64,000 nt of DNA from Maridesulfovibrio ferrireducens (GTDB taxonomy: Bacteria; Desulfobacterota; Desulfovibrionia; Desulfovibrionales; Desulfovibrionaceae), in the NCBI RefSeq assembly GCF_016342405.1, contig NZ_JAEINN010000002.1, positions 310,001 to 374,000 on the forward strand, written 5' to 3'. The notes beneath the pieces are model-generated. The model ran no database searches and was not told where the DNA came from. It saw nothing but the letters and a program-made list of their open reading frames with translations. The translations under genes and the position numbers were made by a program. Every line of letters begins with the position of its first letter. The stretch's first letter is position 1. This document shows positions 1 through 8,972 of this stretch, one piece after another.

Positions 1-47
1 ACAAAAGTACACGTTTCGGCAAAATTTATACTGATACAACTGAATTT

Positions 48-920
48 ATGAATATTGATCATAGTGATGTTATCAAACTTGGTGATCAGCACTTTCTGGT
101 GCTTAAGAATGAAGAAGAACGAAGATTCGGACTGGTAGACCCTAAGTATTGGGTGAAGCGTGGAAAGCATTTAGAATCAGGGCAGCCTCAAATTTTGAAA
201 TTAGCGTTTTATGAAAAATTCCCTATGAATATCGGTCCATTTAAAATTGAATGTTATAGAAGTCCACGCAAGGAAGCCAGAATTCTTGAGCTTGTTAAGG
301 GTGATATGCGTTTTATGCAGGGATGTTCGAATGAAGATGAAGTTGGTAATAATGTCAGGGTTTTAGATATAATTCGTGGTAAACGTCTTGATATTGTTGT
401 TCATAATATTCCTGTCGATCATAAGACTTATTTTTATGAATATTTTCCCGATATTTTGGAGAAGTATATCGGATCATGTGAAGCTATTAAGTTTTTGCAT
501 GACCATGATGAAAAGCACGGGGATGTGCGGCGTGATCATCTGTGGGTTGAAAGTGGAACAGGGGATTACAGGTGGATTGATTTTGATTACGCTTTTGAAT
601 TGTATGAAAATCCTTTCGGCCTTGATGTTTTCGGACTTGGAAGCATCCTTATATATCTTGTAGGTAAAGCTAATTTTACGATGCAAACTCTGCTTGATTT
701 AAAAATTGAACACTCAATTCTCGAAACGCTTAACAGTGGAGACTATTCTGTCGTTATAGGAAACAGAGTTGTTAATGTTCGTAAAATATATAGTTATATT
801 CCGGAATCTTTGAATAATATTTTGATGCATTTTTCATCTTCGAGTACAGTGTTTTATGAGTCGGTAGATGAACTGTTGTTTGATATGCGAAGGTGTTTGA
901 AAGAAATTCGTGGCTTATAG
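48..920 (+). CDS. Protein kinase-like protein (atypical catalytic loop)
   Basis: A 290-residue soluble protein with the skeleton of a protein kinase fold. A beta-3 lysine is likely at K51, an alpha-C glutamate at about E76, a catalytic loop HGDVRRDH at residues 157-164 in place of the usual HRDxxxxN, and an IDFD motif at 177-180 in place of DFG. D159 and D178 would be the catalytic and metal-binding aspartates. The usual loop Asn is replaced by His, so phosphotransfer is likely but not certain; an aminoglycoside-phosphotransferase-like role is an alternative. No strong ribosome binding site precedes the ATG. A universal stress protein follows 40 bases later on the same strand, suggesting a shared stress-related unit. 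Confidence 0.6.
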   Translation: MNIDHSDVIKLGDQHFLVLKNEEERRFGLVDPKYWVKRGKHLESGQPQILKLAFYEKFPMNIGPFKIECYRSPRKEARILELVKGDMRFMQGCSNEDEVGNNVRVLDIIRGKRLDIVVHNIPVDHKTYFYEYFPDILEKYIGSCEAIKFLHDHDEKHGDVRRDHLWVESGTGDYRWIDFDYAFELYENPFGLDVFGLGSILIYLVGKANFTMQTLLDLKIEHSILETLNSGDYSVVIGNRVVNVRKIYSYIPESLNNILMHFSSSSTVFYESVDELLFDMRRCLKEIRGL

Positions 921-960
921 CTTTCGGTTGCCTGTTCAAATTTCGTAGGAGGGTTAAACT

Positions 961-1449
961 GTGAAACTTAATAAGATACTTGTTGCTTTTGATGGTTCCG
1001 AAAACTCTTTTAAGGCAGTAGAGTACGTAGTTGATATTGTAAAAAATTGTCCTGTCAGCGTAGTTACAATACTTTATGTTGAACGATTACCTGATAAAGA
1101 TATTTTCCCGGATGAAAAATCATGGGTTAAACAATGCGAAGAAAATGAAAAAGAGATTAATCAGAAGCTTGCAGAAGCCAAAAAGATTATTCTAAATGCT
1201 GGAATTTCGTCTGAAATAGCTTTCGTTGAATACTTTGCAAGTTGTCAATCTCCTTTTCATGAAACAGATATTTGTACTACAGGACGAAGTATAGGGATGG
1301 ATATTTTAAGAATCAGAGAAGAAGGTCAATATGACACCCTTGTGGTCGGAAGGAGAGGAGTCAGCAAGGCTCAGGAATTTTTATTCGGTTCTGTTTCAAC
1401 AAAAGTTGTTCAGTCTGCAATTGATTGTACAGTATGGGTCATAAACTGA
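961..1449 (+). CDS. Universal stress protein, UspA family
   Basis: 162 residues with the UspA fold signature: an N-terminal KILVAFDGS-like strand-loop and a C-terminal VVGRRGVSKAQEFLFGSVS segment corresponding to the ATP-binding G-x2-G-x9-G-S region of ATP-binding Usp proteins. The start is GTG at 961, set by a strong AGGAGG at 948-953 eight to nine bases upstream. Usp proteins are cytoplasmic and induced by starvation or redox stress; the partner is not known. It sits between the kinase-like gene and an exported solute-binding protein, all on one strand with short gaps. Confidence 0.85.
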   Translation: MKLNKILVAFDGSENSFKAVEYVVDIVKNCPVSVVTILYVERLPDKDIFPDEKSWVKQCEENEKEINQKLAEAKKIILNAGISSEIAFVEYFASCQSPFHETDICTTGRSIGMDILRIREEGQYDTLVVGRRGVSKAQEFLFGSVSTKVVQSAIDCTVWVIN

Positions 1450-1473
1450 TTATTTTATGGCAGGTGGTGATTT

Positions 1474-2460
1474 ATGTTTAATAAGGGCTTAATTCTTTTA
1501 GCGGCATTTATATTTTTAATATGCTCAACCAGCGCTCAGGCTAAACCTAAAGTTTTAGTTATTGAAAGTTATCATGCTGAGTATCAGTGGGATATCAATT
1601 ATGAAAAGGGACTTGAGTCAATTTTGAAAGATGTTGCTGATATTTATTATTTCAGAATGGATACTAAAAGAATAAAGACTGAGCTGCATGAAGAGAGAGC
1701 CGCTCTTGCTTGGCAGGCTTATACAACGTTGATGCCGGATGTTGTTGTTTTAGCTGATGATAACGCTATTAAGTTTTTAGGAAGCAAGTTTATTGAAACA
1801 GAAACTCCGGTTGTTTATCTTGGGATTAATAATAATCCACGGAATTACATTCCGCTTAATAAGAATATTACCGGAGTGCTTGAAAGGCCGTTGTATAAGC
1901 GCTCAGTTAAATATTTAAAGAAAATATTGCATATCGAACAGGGTAAAATTTTAGTGTTATTGGATACAGGAACAACCTCTAAAGTATTGTGTGATTCTGT
2001 ATTTGAAGGATGTAAAAGTTTACGTATTGGTGATGTTCAGGTAGATATCGAGCTCGTTGGTTCCTTTAATGATTGGAAAGATATTGTAAATCGATCTGAT
2101 GAAAAAGGTTATTCCGCTATCATACTCGGCCTGTTTCATACCCTTCATGAACGAGGAAAAAGTGTGAGTAGTCCTGATATTATGGCATGGACTTATGAAA
2201 ACACTCCAGTTCCTCTTTTTTGTTTTTGGGAAATGGATGTTGGTAAGAATAAAACTATCGGCGGATTAGTTTTAAGTGGAGAGGTTCAAGGTTCAACAGC
2301 AGGTGAAATTGTTTTAGATATTTTGAATGGAGTACCCGTTAATAAAATTAAGCCGATTATTCCGACTCAGGGGCTTTTTCTTTTTAGTTCCTCTGAACTT
2401 AAAAAATGGAGAATTGTGCTTCCTCGCCAAATCAGGGATAAAGCTACTTTTGTGGAATAA
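1474..2460 (+). CDS. Exported ABC-type substrate-binding protein (orphan, PF04392-like)
   Basis: 328 residues with a clear signal peptide: a hydrophobic stretch at about 5-18 and a likely cleavage after SAQA. The mature part begins KPKVLVIESYHAEYQWD, typical of the sugar-binding-like ABC substrate-binding family found next to two-component sensors in sulfate reducers. No ATPase or permease gene is adjacent, so it may act as a periplasmic sensor lobe or serve a distant transporter. The ligand cannot be read from the sequence. The start ATG lies 24 bases after the usp stop with a GGTGGTG-type ribosome binding site. Confidence 0.7.
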   Translation: MFNKGLILLAAFIFLICSTSAQAKPKVLVIESYHAEYQWDINYEKGLESILKDVADIYYFRMDTKRIKTELHEERAALAWQAYTTLMPDVVVLADDNAIKFLGSKFIETETPVVYLGINNNPRNYIPLNKNITGVLERPLYKRSVKYLKKILHIEQGKILVLLDTGTTSKVLCDSVFEGCKSLRIGDVQVDIELVGSFNDWKDIVNRSDEKGYSAIILGLFHTLHERGKSVSSPDIMAWTYENTPVPLFCFWEMDVGKNKTIGGLVLSGEVQGSTAGEIVLDILNGVPVNKIKPIIPTQGLFLFSSSELKKWRIVLPRQIRDKATFVE

Positions 2461-2500
2461 GTATAAATATTTTAGATGATTATATATAACTGGAGAAAGG

Positions 2501-2830
2501 ATGCTTTATAGCTGGATTATTCTTTTTATTTCAATTTTTGCTGAAGTAAGTGGAACTTTGTGTCTGAAATATTCTCATGGTTTCAGCAGGATAATTCCGA
2601 CCATTTTTGTTTTTATTTTTTATGGTCTTTCTTTTTGGGGGCTTTCAGTTGTATTGAAAAAAATTGAAGTAGGTATTGCATATGCGGTTTGGGCCGGTAT
2701 CGGAACGGCAGCCGTTGCTCTTATCGGGATTTGCTTTTTAGGCGAACGAGTGTCTGCGATGAAAATAGCATCACTTTTGCTTATTATTGTCGGGGTTGTC
2801 GGTTTAAATTTTTCAACTTCAAGTCATTAG
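2501..2830 (+). CDS. Small multidrug resistance (SMR) family exporter
   Basis: 109 residues and four predicted membrane helices, the usual size of an SMR protein. The membrane-embedded glutamate is in the first helix (motif FAEVSGTLCLK, matching the essential Glu14 of EmrE). The third-helix motif YAVWAGIGT is also conserved. SMR proteins are dual-topology dimers that exchange protons for cationic compounds or guanidinium. The pattern is closer to EmrE than to the Gdx/SugE group because of the YAVWAGIGT segment, but the substrate is not certain. A GGAGAAAGG ribosome binding site precedes the ATG. Confidence 0.85.
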   Translation: MLYSWIILFISIFAEVSGTLCLKYSHGFSRIIPTIFVFIFYGLSFWGLSVVLKKIEVGIAYAVWAGIGTAAVALIGICFLGERVSAMKIASLLLIIVGVVGLNFSTSSH

Positions 2831-2837
2831 ATTTAAT

Positions 2838-4325
2838 TTAAAGCTCAAATTGTTTCTGAACATAATCTTTAAGTTCTCTGGCAAAATCTGAGTGGATATG
2901 CACTTTCTCGAAATCCGGTTCAGCATTATTCAAATATTGCAGTACGATATTTTCATTTCCATCATCGCTCAATCCTATTCCTGCGAAAAAGAAATCCATA
3001 TTTTCAAATTTTTCGCTAATTGCAGGCGTTGCAGGATTATTTAGTGGCAGCATAATCTGGATTGAAGGAATTCCGTGAGCGCAGGCGTTATGGAATTGAT
3101 GTTTAATGTGTGGAAAGAAATCAATTCCGTATTCGAGGACAATTATGGAAGTCCATCCTTCTTTCAAATCTGCTTTGGTATAAATTTGTGAGTGCTGTGT
3201 GGTTATTTGTGCAGATTTTGGCGTTTCCGCCTGAGTAATATTAGAGCCGAGATGTTCGTAAATTCGCCGGACCATCATTTCATGTCTAGCTGGAATGTAT
3301 AATTTTTCTGATTTATCTGTTTTAAGTTCTTTTAAAAAAACTAAATTTCCGATTCTGGCAGGTATGTTGTCATTTGAGTTGTTCCAACAGTGGGATGCCG
3401 GGCTTGCTGCAAGAAAAAGAGAGCACTCCTTAAATCCTTCTGCAAGGAGGATACGCTGCGAATGAACATGGTTTGTTACAGCCATGGAGTAGATAGCGTA
3501 AATTCCACGTTTGCTCGCCTCATTAATCACAACTCCGGCAAGTTCAGTCACCCCGCGACTTCTGAAACGTCCGTCCATCACCCCGTATGTAAATTCTTCA
3601 ACTTTAGTCCCGGGTGTATCGGCAACAAGTGCGCAATGACCTATCAATTCACCGCACTCGGCTTCTGCCACTCCCGAAACCATTTCGCCGGATTCAAGCA
3701 TTTCTTTTACTCGGTCAGGGTAATAAATATGTTCACAGAACATAACTTCTCCATGCGCCCTGAGAACCAGACGTGATATTGCTTCAGCGTCGTTCGGGGT
3801 TGCAAGTCGAAGAATGTGCGTGGTATTTATTCTTTTTAATTTAGGACGGCCTTTTTCGGATTTGGCTTCCTCATTGTTTTGGGCACAGTTCTCCATTTTT
3901 ATACCGGGTAGATATTTGGTCATCAAAAGTTCCCGTTCATCTCCATTTTTGATGGATATTGAAACTCGGTCCATCAGTTTTTTCATAAGAAAGAAACTGA
4001 GTCCTGATGTGTCGTCAAATTCATCCATTCTTTCGGGTTTATATTGTGGGAGACGTTCCTGTTCTAATGGGATACCCAATGATTGAAGTTTCGTTCCTAA
4101 TCCTTGTGCTGTTCTAAAAATATTTATCTCAAGTTTATCTCGAGATGCTCCGTAGCTGAATTCAATTGCATTGTTCACGGCTTCTTCTAATGCAAGGCTT
4201 ATTCGTTCCGCATCTATCTGCGTAAAGCCTCTTTTAACTGCGCATTCATAAGCCGCGAAACTGGCTATCGGTATATAAGCAGGATCTGCCGGTATGCGTA
4301 TTGAAACAGAAATATTTTTTTTCAT
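2838..4325 (-). CDS. Anti-sigma-type HATPase fused to GNAT acetyltransferase
   Basis: 495 residues in two recognisable parts. Residues about 1-150 resemble the serine-kinase/anti-sigma HATPase (RsbW) family: LALEEAVNNAIEF is the N box, followed by a FFLMKKLMD helix. Residues about 165-330 form a GNAT acetyltransferase domain (HILRLATPNDAEAISRL at its start, then RSRGVTELAGVVINEA). The last 160 residues are unassigned. Such fusions would link a partner-switch kinase lobe to protein or small-molecule acetylation. The G1 box is not obvious, so ATP binding may be degenerate. It is convergent with the SMR gene, with only seven bases between the stops. Confidence 0.65.
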   Translation of the reverse strand: MKKNISVSIRIPADPAYIPIASFAAYECAVKRGFTQIDAERISLALEEAVNNAIEFSYGASRDKLEINIFRTAQGLGTKLQSLGIPLEQERLPQYKPERMDEFDDTSGLSFFLMKKLMDRVSISIKNGDERELLMTKYLPGIKMENCAQNNEEAKSEKGRPKLKRINTTHILRLATPNDAEAISRLVLRAHGEVMFCEHIYYPDRVKEMLESGEMVSGVAEAECGELIGHCALVADTPGTKVEEFTYGVMDGRFRSRGVTELAGVVINEASKRGIYAIYSMAVTNHVHSQRILLAEGFKECSLFLAASPASHCWNNSNDNIPARIGNLVFLKELKTDKSEKLYIPARHEMMVRRIYEHLGSNITQAETPKSAQITTQHSQIYTKADLKEGWTSIIVLEYGIDFFPHIKHQFHNACAHGIPSIQIMLPLNNPATPAISEKFENMDFFFAGIGLSDDGNENIVLQYLNNAEPDFEKVHIHSDFARELKDYVQKQFEL

Positions 4326-4452
4326 AACTACGGATTCTCCTGCTCATATTTTAGATCGCAAGTGGCTTTTATAGTCAAGTTTAAAACATGGTGTAATCAA
4401 TACGCTAAAATTTTTAATAAGTAAGTTTGATTTTGATGTTTGCCATTCAATG

Positions 4453-4485
4453 CACTTGTTAGTTAATTAGATAACTATGCAAGTG
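4453..4485. promoter_or_regulatory. Palindromic operator upstream of arsC
   Basis: A two-level inverted repeat: outer arms CACTTG/CAAGTG and inner arms TAGTTA/TAACTA around ATTAGA. It is 86 bases before the arsC start. Size and AT-rich centre suit an ArsR-type repressor, but no arsR gene is in the window. Confidence 0.5.
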
Positions 4486-4570
4486 GGGTGTATACGCAGA
4501 TTTTTAAGAAAAAATGGCCGATGGATAAAATATCGTTTAAATGTTGTTTTAGATAAGGAGATATTTATAG

Positions 4571-5014
4571 ATGGATAATAAACTGAATATACTTTTTCTT
4601 TGCACCGGGAATTCATGCAGAAGCCAGATGGCTGAAGGGTGGGCGCGTCATCTTAAAAGTGACTTGATTAACGCTTATTCCGCTGGAATAGAGATTCATG
4701 GTTTGAATCTGAATGCTGTGAAAGTAATGGCGGAAGCTGGAGTTGATATTTCGGGACATAAATCCCGCCATATCGATGAGTTCAAGGACGTTGCAATTGA
4801 TTTTGTTGTTACCGTTTGCGGGCATGCGCATGAAACCTGTCCATATTTTCCAGGTAATTGTAAAGTTACGCATGTCGGTTTTGATGATCCTCCGAAGATG
4901 GCGAAGGAATTAGCGGATAAAGGCGCATCAGAAGAAGAACAATTCTATTGTTACAGAAAAGTGCGTGATGAAATTAAAGCTTATGTTGAAACGCTTCCTG
5001 AGAGTTTGAAGTGA
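4571..5014 (+). CDS. arsC: Arsenate reductase, low-molecular-weight phosphatase type
   Basis: 147 residues with the N-terminal P-loop CTGNSCR (C11-R17), the CX5R active site of the thioredoxin-coupled ArsC family. Two further cysteines in [14 protein letters not shown] match the relay pair equivalent to Cys82 and Cys89 of the Staphylococcus enzyme, so arsenate would be reduced by a triple-cysteine mechanism with thioredoxin. An AAGGAG sits ten bases before the ATG. It forms a two-gene unit with the arsenite exporter that starts 46 bases downstream: arsenate is reduced to arsenite and pumped out. Confidence 0.9.
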   Translation: MDNKLNILFLCTGNSCRSQMAEGWARHLKSDLINAYSAGIEIHGLNLNAVKVMAEAGVDISGHKSRHIDEFKDVAIDFVVTVCGHAHETCPYFPGNCKVTHVGFDDPPKMAKELADKGASEEEQFYCYRKVRDEIKAYVETLPESLK

Positions 5015-5060
5015 AATTTATCATTATAACCATGAGCGGATTTGGGAGGTGTTTTTAGAA

Positions 5061-6251
5061 ATGACTAAGAAAACCTGTTCAGCAAATGATCGGAAAATGA
5101 CCAGCATATTTGAGCGCTACCTGACGGTCTGGGTTGGCTTATGCATTCTCGGCGGTGTTTTCCTAGGCAAAGTCGCACCGGGATTAGCCCAGACACTTGA
5201 TGGCATGTCGATCAATGTTAACGGTGCTCCGGTTGTTTCCATTCCGATTGCGATCTGCCTCTTTTTTATGATGTATCCAATTATGGTAAAAATTGATTTT
5301 GCCAGTGTTATCAAAGCTGGGAAGAGCGGTAAGCCTGTATTTCTGACTCTGTTTGTTAATTGGTGTATTAAGCCGTTTACCATGTACGCCATTGCGATAT
5401 TTTTTCTCGGGTACTGTTTTAAAAGTTTCATCGGGGTTGATGCGGTCGATCTTGTAAAAATGCCGTTTGGACTCGATTTGGCCGTCGGTTCAATACACGG
5501 CGCAGGGACGGTTGTTTTGCAGGACGGAATCAAGATGCTGCAAATTCCGCTTTGGCGCAGTTATTTTGCCGGGTGTATTCTTCTGGGAATAGCGCCTTGT
5601 ACGGCAATGGTGCTGGTTTGGGGCTATCTTGCGCGAGGCAATGACGGGCTGACGCTGGTCATGGTTGCCATCAATTCATTGGCGATGTTGATTCTTTATG
5701 GTTTCCTTGGTGGATTTTTACTTGGAGTAGGTCAACTTCCTGTTCCGTGGCAGGCACTGCTTTTATCTGTCACTATTTATGTGGCTCTACCTTTGTTTGC
5801 AGGATACTTGTCTCGGAAGTGGATTATCAAGTCGAAGGGTGAGACTTGGTTCAAAGAAAAGTTTTTGCACGTATTAACGCCTATAACTATCAGTGCATTG
5901 CTTTTGACTTTGATCCTGCTGTTCAGCTTCAAAGGCGAAGTAATTCTCGCTAATCCATTAACTATTCTCTGGATTTCAATACCGTTGTTTCTCCAGACTG
6001 TTTTTATTTTTGCATTAGGATATGGCGCTGCCAAATTTATGAAGTTGAATTACGAGGATGCCGCTCCTGCTGCGATGATCGGAGCTTCGAATCATTTCGA
6101 AGTCGCAATTGCTACAGCCGTTATGATTTTCGGACTTTCATCCGGTGCCGCTCTCGCCACTGTTGTAGGAGTTTTGATCGAGGTTCCTGTAATGCTTATG
6201 CTTGTTGGTGTTTGTAAGCGAACAGCCGGTTGGTTTCCACAGGAAAAATAA
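5061..6251 (+). CDS. acr3: Arsenite efflux permease, ACR3 family
   Basis: A polytopic membrane protein of about 396 residues with roughly ten helices and the ACR3 pattern. The functionally essential cysteine is seen in [18 protein letters not shown], and the C-terminal [13 protein letters not shown] motif is typical. ACR3 carriers export arsenite with the proton gradient. A GTG at 5049 gives a longer frame, but it overlaps the GGGAGG ribosome binding site at 5044-5049; ATG 5061 has the right spacing and is preferred. Co-transcribed with arsC. Confidence 0.9.
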   Translation: MTKKTCSANDRKMTSIFERYLTVWVGLCILGGVFLGKVAPGLAQTLDGMSINVNGAPVVSIPIAICLFFMMYPIMVKIDFASVIKAGKSGKPVFLTLFVNWCIKPFTMYAIAIFFLGYCFKSFIGVDAVDLVKMPFGLDLAVGSIHGAGTVVLQDGIKMLQIPLWRSYFAGCILLGIAPCTAMVLVWGYLARGNDGLTLVMVAINSLAMLILYGFLGGFLLGVGQLPVPWQALLLSVTIYVALPLFAGYLSRKWIIKSKGETWFKEKFLHVLTPITISALLLTLILLFSFKGEVILANPLTILWISIPLFLQTVFIFALGYGAAKFMKLNYEDAAPAAMIGASNHFEVAIATAVMIFGLSSGAALATVVGVLIEVPVMLMLVGVCKRTAGWFPQEK

Positions 6252-6290
6252 ATGTTTAGTTGTCCTTTTTTCTAATTACTTAAATTAGCT

Positions 6291-6326
6291 TTGACCTAAT
6301 TCCTTTTACCGTTATTATACGAACGG
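6291..6326 (+). promoter_or_regulatory. Likely sigma-70 promoter with overlapping palindrome
   Basis: TTGACC (6291-6296), 17 bases, ATTATA (6314-6319). The inverted repeat CCGTT-N8-AACGG (6309-6326) covers the -10 box, so a repressor could occupy it. It would drive the serine ammonia-lyase gene 120 bases downstream. Confidence 0.5.
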
Positions 6327-6446
6327 ATTCGGAGTTAATATGTATAAATTAACCTAATTTATTGCGTATTTATGAATGTATTAATTCTGCTATAGTATAC
6401 GAAATAATGAAGTTTGCGACTTGCTTAATATTATAAGGAATAGAAA

Positions 6447-7658
6447 ATGGAATCATTAAAAGAACTGTATCGCATCGGGGTCGGACCTTCTTCCAGTCAT
6501 ACTATGGGGCCGCGAATGGCTGCGGAACGTTTTCTTGAAAAACATCCGACAATTCCTTTTTTTCGCGTAACTCTTTTTGAGAGTCTTGCGGCAACAGGAA
6601 AAGGACATCTTACCGATTGGGCAGTGATTTCTGTGCTTGGTGAAGAAAAGACAGAAATAGTCTGGAAGGCGGAAGAAAAGATGGTTGAGCATCCTAACGG
6701 TATGCTCTTTGAAGCTTTAAATGAAAGCAAAAAAGTCGTTGATTCGTGGAAAGTATATAGTGTCGGTGGTGGAGCCATTCGGGAAGAAGGTAAAGGTTCA
6801 TCCAGCATTGAACCTGTTTATAAAGAGCAGCATATTGCAGCAATCATGGCTCACTGCGAAGATAAAGGGATAACATACTGGGAATATGTCGAGCAGTGCG
6901 AAGGACCTGAAATTTGGTATTTTTTGCGTAACATATGGACTGCAATGGAAAAATCTTTAGAGCGCGGCCTAGACGCAGAAGGCGTACTACCAGGTTCCAT
7001 CGGACTTAGGAGGCAGGCGAAATCATATTTACGCCGGACACATCTGGCTAGTCATGATATGCAGTTGACCGGACTTACTACAGCCTATGCGCTTGCAGTT
7101 TCTGAAGAAAATGCTGCTGGCGGTGTAATTGTAACGGCTCCGACCTGTGGCTCCTGTGGTATTGTTCCCGCAACCCTCAGATATCTCAAAGACCTTTACG
7201 ATTTAAAAGAAAATGATCTTATCCGCGCTCTGGCAACTGCTGGATTATTCGGGAATGTAATTAAAACTAATGCTTCAATTTCTGGAGCGGAAGTAGGGTG
7301 TCAGGGAGAGGTCGGTTCAGCTTGTGCCATGGCTTCCGCTGCGGCAACTCAGTTGATGGGAGGAACCCTTCGTCAAATAGAATATGCGGCGGAAATGGGA
7401 CTTGAACATCACTTGGGACTTACCTGTGATCCTGTTGACGGATTGGTGCAGATTCCCTGTATCGAACGTAATGCCTGCGCTGCAACTCGTGCATTGGCCC
7501 GTGCACAGATGTCTATTCTTTCAGACGGCACTCACAGAATTTCATTTGATGAGGTTGTCACAGTAATGAAAGAGACCGGACACGATTTACCTAGTCTCTA
7601 CCGTGAAACTTCAAACGGCGGACTTGCTAAAGCTTATAATGCTCGTTGTAAGTGCTAA
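6447..7658 (+). CDS. sdaA: L-serine ammonia-lyase (single-chain, iron-sulfur)
   Basis: 403 residues matching the bacterial L-serine dehydratase. The N-terminal beta domain shows GVGPSSSHTMGPRMAAE; the catalytic alpha domain has APTCGSCGIVPA and a later IPCIERNACAA, which carry the cysteines for the oxygen-labile [4Fe-4S] cluster. It deaminates L-serine to pyruvate and ammonia in the cytoplasm. The C-terminus ends in a cysteine (RCKC), as in enzymes where the terminal Cys is an inhibitory cluster ligand. The metallophosphoesterase gene follows almost without a gap. Confidence 0.9.
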   Translation: MESLKELYRIGVGPSSSHTMGPRMAAERFLEKHPTIPFFRVTLFESLAATGKGHLTDWAVISVLGEEKTEIVWKAEEKMVEHPNGMLFEALNESKKVVDSWKVYSVGGGAIREEGKGSSSIEPVYKEQHIAAIMAHCEDKGITYWEYVEQCEGPEIWYFLRNIWTAMEKSLERGLDAEGVLPGSIGLRRQAKSYLRRTHLASHDMQLTGLTTAYALAVSEENAAGGVIVTAPTCGSCGIVPATLRYLKDLYDLKENDLIRALATAGLFGNVIKTNASISGAEVGCQGEVGSACAMASAAATQLMGGTLRQIEYAAEMGLEHHLGLTCDPVDGLVQIPCIERNACAATRALARAQMSILSDGTHRISFDEVVTVMKETGHDLPSLYRETSNGGLAKAYNARCKC

Positions 7659-7663
7659 AGTTT

Positions 7664-8770
7664 ATGTCTTTTTACGTTAAAGCTACACTGATCTATTTCT
7701 TCTGCTATTTTTATATACGGCTGTGGATTTGCCGTATGTTGAGCGAGAAGCCTAAAACGAAGCGCGGAATTCTCATCCTTACCGATGTTATGACTGTTTC
7801 GTTACCTCTGACTATTTTTTTTAAAGCTGATATCCCATATGCCACCAAGCTTTTCCTACAAGGAACCGGATATACATGGGCCGCCATTATTGCCTGTATG
7901 GTTCCGCTGGGACTTTGTATCGAGCCTATCCGGTTCGGTATGAAGCTTATGGCTCCGGATTTTATAATACCTAAAGTTAAAATTTTCGCAGGATTATGTC
8001 TCCTTTCGGCTCTTATGGCTATAGGAGGTTATATTAATGCAACATCTCCTGTTATTCGTGAGCTTGAATTTGATCTAAGAAGTAGTAACGCGACTGCCGG
8101 GACAGAATATGACATTGCCGCAATAACAGATCTTCATGCCGGAAAACTTATGAGCCGCGTGCGGGTTGGTAAGATTGTTACATCCATTAACCAGATGACG
8201 CCCGATATAATCCTTTTAGTTGGTGATATTCTTGATGATCGAGACGCAGAACTTAGCGGTGCCGTTGATGAACTTGCGCGTTTGAAAGCGCCTTTGGGAA
8301 AATATGCGGTTCTTGGGAATCATGAATATTATCTAGGTGACAAGTGGGCTAAAAAAATACTTGAAGAGCAGGGGATCACGGTTCTGTCTGACGAGGCGGA
8401 ATCTGTTGATGGCAAGTTCTTACTTGTCGGGCGCAATGATTTTTCGGCAACCATGCGTAATAGTACTAGAAAATTATTAATTGAAATTGTCCCGGACAAT
8501 AATGATCTGCCCATAGTTGTACTCGATCATACTCCTCGTAAACTTGAAGAAGCTGATAAGGACGGGGTTGCTTTGCAAATCTCCGGACATACTCATAATG
8601 GTCAGCTTTTTCCGTTTAATTTTATAATTGATGAAATTTATGAAAAGGGATGGGGACCATTTCAAAAGGGTAAGACTTGGTATTACATCAGTTGTGGTGT
8701 CGGTTTTTGGGGTCCTCCGATGCGCACTAACAGCCGTCCTGAAATTTTGTTGATTCACATTAAGATTTAG
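7664..8770 (+). CDS. Membrane-anchored metallophosphoesterase (YkuE-like)
   Basis: About 368 residues. Three or four hydrophobic helices fill the first 130 residues, then a calcineurin-like phosphoesterase: DIAAITDLHAG, LLVGDILDD, YAVLGNHEYY and ISGHTHNGQ supply the D-x-H, G-D-x2-D, G-N-H-E and G-H-x-H metal ligands. The family includes UDP-diacylglucosamine hydrolases and other two-metal phosphoesterases; the substrate is unknown. Two starts are possible: GTG 7652, overlapping the sdaA stop, or ATG 7664. Neither has a good ribosome binding site, so translation may be coupled to sdaA. Confidence 0.8.
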   Translation: MSFYVKATLIYFFCYFYIRLWICRMLSEKPKTKRGILILTDVMTVSLPLTIFFKADIPYATKLFLQGTGYTWAAIIACMVPLGLCIEPIRFGMKLMAPDFIIPKVKIFAGLCLLSALMAIGGYINATSPVIRELEFDLRSSNATAGTEYDIAAITDLHAGKLMSRVRVGKIVTSINQMTPDIILLVGDILDDRDAELSGAVDELARLKAPLGKYAVLGNHEYYLGDKWAKKILEEQGITVLSDEAESVDGKFLLVGRNDFSATMRNSTRKLLIEIVPDNNDLPIVVLDHTPRKLEEADKDGVALQISGHTHNGQLFPFNFIIDEIYEKGWGPFQKGKTWYYISCGVGFWGPPMRTNSRPEILLIHIKI

Positions 8771-8813
8771 TTATATTTTTTTCTAAAAATCGGGGTGGTA
8801 AATTTATGTTGAT

Positions 8814-8846
8814 AAAGGCGCGAAAATTATTTTTGCGTCTTTAATT
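8814..8846 (+). terminator. Probable terminator
   Basis: Imperfect stem AAAGGCGCGAAAA / TTTTTGCGTCTTT followed by a T-rich run. It lies between the phosphoesterase and the FIST gene. Confidence 0.45.
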
Positions 8847-8972
8847 TTATTCTGCATATATGCAGAGTTCTTTTTATAAGTTATTATTAGATTCGTAAAT
8901 GTGAATAAAACAAGCTTGATTTGCAAGGAAGTCATGCTATAGTGCTAGAGATGCTAATAATGTGGAGTATAC

